A stretch of DNA of 64,000 nt, taken from positions 3,388,201 to 3,452,200 of the forward strand of contig NZ_CP015698.1 in the NCBI RefSeq assembly GCF_002163715.1, given 5' to 3'. Below are positions 61,024 to 64,000 of the stretch, piece after piece (positions within the stretch are counted from its first letter, which is position 1; each line of letters starts with the position of its first letter). The stretch is from Curvibacter sp. AEP1-3 (GTDB lineage Bacteria > Pseudomonadota > Gammaproteobacteria > Burkholderiales > Burkholderiaceae_C). The translations under genes were made by a program, and so were the position numbers. The notes below the pieces were generated by a model. That model was not told the origin of the DNA. It searched no databases and was given only the letters and a program-made list of their open reading frames with translations.

Positions 61024-62898
61024 TCAGCCGGCGCTCTCCAGCCATTTATTGGTTGCGGCCGCATCGCGCACCGACAGGCGCACGGCTTGAGAGGCTGCAG
61101 GCAGGGTGAGTTGCAGGTTCATCAGCCGCTTGTCACGCGATACGAGTGCTGTGACTTTCTTGGCCTTGCCGGTGTAAAGCGTCAGGTCATCCAAGGATTG
61201 CATGCGCCAGGGCTCGCCTTCAGTTTGCACGGCCAGCCATTCGTCGCCCGCCGCAAAGCCGGCCTTCTCAGCCGCACCGCCGCGGAGCACTTGCTGGATG
61301 AACAGGCCGCCGGACTCCTTGACGCGCAGCCCCAGCTGCTGGGCCACTTGATCCGGTTCGCGGTTCACCTGCACACCGTGCTGCTCCAGCAATTCGGCCA
61401 CCGGCAGTTCCTTGGTGCTGTGCACCCAGCGCTCCAAGTCTTTGGCAAACGAGCGGCCACCCAGCTCTTGAAGCACGGTCAGCAGGTCGACTTCGGTCAT
61501 GGGGCCGCCGGCGCCACGTCTCCACAGACCGCGCATCACTGCATCCAGCGTGGTTTTTCCCTCAGCGCGCAAGGTCAGGTCCAAGCACAGGCCGACCAGG
61601 GAACCCTTGGTGTAGTAGCTCACTGTAGCGTTGGCTGTGTTCTCGTCCTGCCGGTAGTACTTCACCCAGGCGTCAAAGCTGCTTTGGGCCACGCTCTGCA
61701 CCAGTCGGCCGGGCGTCTGGTCCACTTGGTTGATGGTCTTGCTCAGCAGTTTGAGGTAGGCCGCGTTGTCGATGCGCTTGGCCCGGCGCAGCAGCAGGTC
61801 GTCGTAATAGCTGGTGAAACCCTCAAAGAACCACAGCAGCTCGGTGTAGTTTTCGCGGGTGTAGTCATAGGTGGTCAGTTCTGCGGGGCGCAAGCGCTTC
61901 ACGTTCCAGGTGTGGAAGTACTCGTGGCTGATCAGCCCCAGCAGCGTGGTGTAGCCCTCGGGCTGCTTGTGTGTGGTGGGCGCCAGCGTGCTGCGGGGCA
62001 GGCGCGGCAGGTCCTTACGGTTGCAGATGAGCGCCGTGGAGTTTTTGTGCTCCAGCCCGCCGTAGCCGTCGTACACAGCCGCCAGCATGAAGACGTAGTT
62101 TTTGAATGGAATCGGGCTCTGGCGCGCATCCTTCGTGCGCGATGCGCTCTCTTTTTGATAGCTTTCAAGCTCGCTGCCATGCCAGAAACGCATCTCGGCC
62201 TCGCAGATGGCGCGAGTGTCGGCCAGCAGTTGCTCGCCATCGAAGCTGGGCGGGGCACCCGCCACCACAAAGCGGTGCGGCACTCCGAATACCTCGAAGC
62301 TGCCGCTCCAGAACGGGCCCATTTCCACCGGGCAGTCCACCAGCGTGTCGTAGTCGGCAGCGCGGTAGAGGCCGAAGCCGGCTTTGTCGATGCGCACCGC
62401 CTCCAGTCCGGTAGCCAGCTGCCAGCCTTGGGCGCCTGCAACAGGCAGCATTTCCAAAGTGTGCGGCAGTGCTGCTGCTTCGGGCACCTGCAGGCACAGG
62501 CTGGTGCCATTAAAAAAGCCGCGCTGCGCGTCCAGCCAAGCGGTGCGCACTGAGGAGTCGAAGGCGTAGACCTCGTAGCTCACTTCCAGCGGCAGCTCCG
62601 GGCGGCAGTTGGCTTGCCAGGTCGCCTTGTCCAGTTGCTCGACCGCGATCCGCTTGCCATTCTGACGGCATTCCAGCTTTTGCAGGTGCTTGGCAAATTC
62701 GCGCAGCAGGTAGCTGCCCGGTATCCAAGCCGGCAGCCGCAGCACCTGCTGACTGGCCGGCGACGCCACCGTCATGGTGACCCGGTAGAGGTGGGCATGC
62801 AGATCTGCCACTTCCACCCGGTAATGCACTGCAGCCTGAGGGACAGGGGTCTTTGCCACAGATTTGGTGGTCTGGGGGGGCTTGGAAGAGGTTTTCAT
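61024..62898 (-). CDS. M61-family peptidase with PDZ domain
   Basis: A 624-residue zinc peptidase of the glycyl-aminopeptidase (M61) family. The zinc motif HEYFHTWNVKRLRP (HExxH) is near residue 325 and the third-ligand Glu in LWFFEGFTSYYDDLLLRR. The N-terminal beta-domain (YRVEVADLHAHLYRVTMTVA) and a C-terminal PDZ domain (GLFIQQVLRGGAAEKAGFAAGDEWLAV) complete the layout. No clear signal peptide was seen. A family A repeat lies in frame at about 62114-62164, encoding residues around SYQKESASRTKDARQSPIP, an apparent insertion before the KNYVFMLAAVYDGYGGLEH block. Confidence 0.92.
   Translation of the reverse strand: MKTSSKPPQTTKSVAKTPVPQAAVHYRVEVADLHAHLYRVTMTVASPASQQVLRLPAWIPGSYLLREFAKHLQKLECRQNGKRIAVEQLDKATWQANCRPELPLEVSYEVYAFDSSVRTAWLDAQRGFFNGTSLCLQVPEAAALPHTLEMLPVAGAQGWQLATGLEAVRIDKAGFGLYRAADYDTLVDCPVEMGPFWSGSFEVFGVPHRFVVAGAPPSFDGEQLLADTRAICEAEMRFWHGSELESYQKESASRTKDARQSPIPFKNYVFMLAAVYDGYGGLEHKNSTALICNRKDLPRLPRSTLAPTTHKQPEGYTTLLGLISHEYFHTWNVKRLRPAELTTYDYTRENYTELLWFFEGFTSYYDDLLLRRAKRIDNAAYLKLLSKTINQVDQTPGRLVQSVAQSSFDAWVKYYRQDENTANATVSYYTKGSLVGLCLDLTLRAEGKTTLDAVMRGLWRRGAGGPMTEVDLLTVLQELGGRSFAKDLERWVHSTKELPVAELLEQHGVQVNREPDQVAQQLGLRVKESGGLFIQQVLRGGAAEKAGFAAGDEWLAVQTEGEPWRMQSLDDLTLYTGKAKKVTALVSRDKRLMNLQLTLPAASQAVRLSVRDAAATNKWLESAG
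62114..62164 (-). repeat. Family A repeat inside the M61 peptidase gene
   Basis: GGGCTCTGGCGC, CGTGCGCGATGCGC and TTGATAGCT blocks align with the copy at 32745-32793. The reading frame stays open through it. Confidence 0.65.
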
Positions 62899-62917
62899 GC
62901 CAAAACACCGGTTTGCG

Positions 62918-62980
62918 CCCGCCGTATATGCGCGAGCAGCTATGAATTCAGGAGCGTTTGTTCAGGAGCGTTTGTTCAGG
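62918..62980 (-). repeat. Family A repeat plus short tandem repeat
   Basis: TATATGCGCGAGCAGCTATG begins the family A part. It is followed by two tandem copies of AGGAGCGTTTGTTC (62951-62978) and a partial third (AGGGGCG). Intergenic between dsbC and the M61 gene. Confidence 0.75.
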
Positions 62981-63011
62981 GGCGGCTGTGAAGGGCGGAT
63001 GCCTGCGCGCC

Positions 63012-63740
63012 TCATCCCTTGGCGTCTTTCAGGTGCTTCTCGATTTGCTGGGCGTCGATGGCACCAGGCACGCGGTTGCCGTCTTCAAACAGCAGGGTGG
63101 GGGTACCCTGAATGCGGTAGGCCTTGCCGAACTCCACGTTGCGGGCCAGTGGCGTGGTGTCGCACATGGCGGCAGCAGCAGGTGCGGGTTGGTCACGAAG
63201 CATCCAATCCTGCCAAGCGACCGCCTTGTCCTTGCTGCACCAGATGGCCTTCGACTTTTCGGTGGAGTCCGGTCCCAGGATGGGGTACAGGAACATGTAG
63301 ACCGTCACGTTGTCGATCTTCTGCAGGTCACGCTCAAAGCGCTTGCAGTAGCCGCAGTTGGGGTCTTCAAACACGGCTACCTTGCGCGAGCCGTTGCCAC
63401 GCACGATCGTGAAGGCGTCCTTGAACGGCAAGGTGTCGAACTTGATCGCAGTCAGCTTGTTGATGCGCTCTTCGGTCAAATTGCGCAGGCCCTTGGTCTC
63501 AAACATGTTGCCCTGGATGAGGTAGTTCCCTTTGGCATCGGTGTAATAGATCTCGGCGCCGTTGACGCGGACTTCATACAGGCCCGGAATCTTGGAGGGG
63601 CGCACTTCGTCAATCGCCTTGAGCTGGGGCACGCGTTTGGCAATGGCTTCGCGGATGGCGGCCTCTTGGGCAGTTGCGCCGGTGGTAAGGGCGGCCAAGG
63701 CCAAACCCAGGGTGGCGGCAAACGAGCGGGTGAAATGCAT
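63012..63740 (-). CDS. dsbC: Thiol:disulfide isomerase DsbC
   Basis: Periplasmic isomerase that reshuffles wrong disulfides. The 242-residue protein has a signal peptide (MHFTRSFAATLGLALAALTTGATA), an N-terminal dimerisation domain (IREAIAKRVPQLKAIDEVRPSKIPGLYEVRVNGAEIYYTDAKGNYLIQG), and a thioredoxin fold with active site CGYC (VFEDPNCGYCKRFERDL) and cis-Pro in IQGTPTLLFEDG. A second Cys pair (WCSKDK, AAMCDTT) matches the structural disulfide of DsbC. The reducing partner DsbD is not in the window. Confidence 0.96.
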   Translation of the reverse strand: MHFTRSFAATLGLALAALTTGATAQEAAIREAIAKRVPQLKAIDEVRPSKIPGLYEVRVNGAEIYYTDAKGNYLIQGNMFETKGLRNLTEERINKLTAIKFDTLPFKDAFTIVRGNGSRKVAVFEDPNCGYCKRFERDLQKIDNVTVYMFLYPILGPDSTEKSKAIWCSKDKAVAWQDWMLRDQPAPAAAAMCDTTPLARNVEFGKAYRIQGTPTLLFEDGNRVPGAIDAQQIEKHLKDAKG

Positions 63741-63778
63741 ATGGGGAAGGTTCCGTTCAGAAAAGTTGGACTAAGGCC

Positions 63779-64000
63779 TTAAAGGCCCATCGCGCGGCGG
63801 GCTACCCAGCGCTTCAAGGGCAGAAGGTGGTCAAAGCCCCGCATGCCCCAGCTGCGTGCACTTTGCACCAGTTCATGGGGATGTGAAAAAAGTTGTTGCA
63901 AGGAATCGCCACTGCCACCCACCATCGCGAATTCAGCTTTGCGGGCCCGTTCATACTGGCGCAGCAGGCGCATATCGTCCACCGCGCGCCAATAGCCGCG
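63779..64000 (-). CDS. Ubiquinone-biosynthesis FAD monooxygenase (UbiH/UbiF-like), C-terminal part
   Basis: The 3' end of a flavoprotein hydroxylase. The frame is open to the window edge, so the start lies outside. The visible 73 residues (YWRAVDDMRLLRQYERARKAEFAMV, LQQLFSHPHELVQSARSWGM, LPLKRWVARRAMGL) match the conserved C-terminal end of UbiH/UbiF/UbiI ubiquinone hydroxylases (LRRYERxR and LK..xxxxAxG patterns). Which ring position it hydroxylates cannot be told from this fragment. It lies 38 bases upstream of dsbC on the same strand. Confidence 0.85.
   Translation of the reverse strand, partial: RGYWRAVDDMRLLRQYERARKAEFAMVGGSGDSLQQLFSHPHELVQSARSWGMRGFDHLLPLKRWVARRAMGL

Noticed and set aside
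1..64000. Genomic island, prophage or integrative element
   Set aside because: No integrase, transposase, phage structural gene or attachment repeat was seen. Nearly all genes are core functions in conserved orders; only the M48-pilin to DUF4105 stretch looks accessory.

Overview
This window is a chromosomal segment from a betaproteobacterium, most likely a member of the Comamonadaceae (Rhodoferax/Curvibacter-like). That placement is an inference from gene order (ffh - ccsA-like - PP0621-like - pilS - pilR - ampD; rnb - tonB-like - mtgA; accB - accC - prmA - DUF3426), the Burkholderiales-type protein sequences, the high GC content, and short interspersed repeats of a kind I associate with this family. 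I see no integrase, transposase, phage gene or CRISPR array.

Layout. 1-15492 (+) is the division and cell wall (dcw) cluster, entered inside ftsI: murE, murF, mraY, murD, ftsW, murG, murC, ddlB, ftsQ, ftsA, a FlhD-family gene, ftsZ. Most junctions are 1-4 bp overlaps, which points to one translationally coupled transcript. lpxC and a small flagellar-rod-like gene follow. 16972-24589 (-) holds a periplasmic solute-binding protein, ruvC, a CdsA-like cytidylyltransferase, plsC, a repeat-filled gap, mtgA, a TonB-like protein, an RNase II/R-family exonuclease and a YqiA-like esterase. 24684-30795 (+) holds an output-less 7TM protein, rodA, a HIBADH-like dehydrogenase, tldD, and a DAHP synthase preceded by a Phe-rich leader peptide and attenuator. 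30873-32693 (-) is a small hypothetical gene and mpl. 32838-37969 (+) is a nucleotidyltransferase-like protein, a TlpA-like thioredoxin, accB, accC, prmA and a DUF3426 protein. 38039-48070 (-) is a histone H1-like gene, nrdB, nrdA (with a NrdR-box pair), ampD, pilR, pilS, a PP0621-like protein and a CcsA-like protein. 48149-54545 (+) is ffh, an EamA transporter, an M48 protease fused to a type IV pilin-like domain, a DUF3015 protein and a frameshifted DUF4105 gene. 54633-60120 (-) is a CoA-transferase, a PEP-CTERM protein, miaB, a secreted hypothetical protein, tRNA-Met and an enoyl-CoA hydratase, with a second hydratase-family gene divergent (60175-60999, +). 61024-64000 (-) is an M61 peptidase, dsbC and a truncated UbiH/UbiF-type monooxygenase.

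How the genes work together. Envelope growth dominates: cytoplasmic peptidoglycan precursors (murE/F/D/C, ddlB), the lipid carrier steps (mraY, murG), polymerisation (ftsW, rodA, mtgA, ftsI), recycling (ampD, mpl), the divisome (ftsQAZ), lipid A (lpxC) and phospholipid synthesis (plsC, cdsA-like, accBC).

Most interesting points: a FlhD-family protein between ftsA and ftsZ; a well-formed aromatic attenuator before the DAHP synthase; a metalloprotease-pilin fusion; a G9 tract that switches a DUF4105 reading frame off; and two interspersed repeat families that lie inside reading frames and supply stop and start codons. One of these (family B) has non-conserved but perfectly paired arms around a conserved core.
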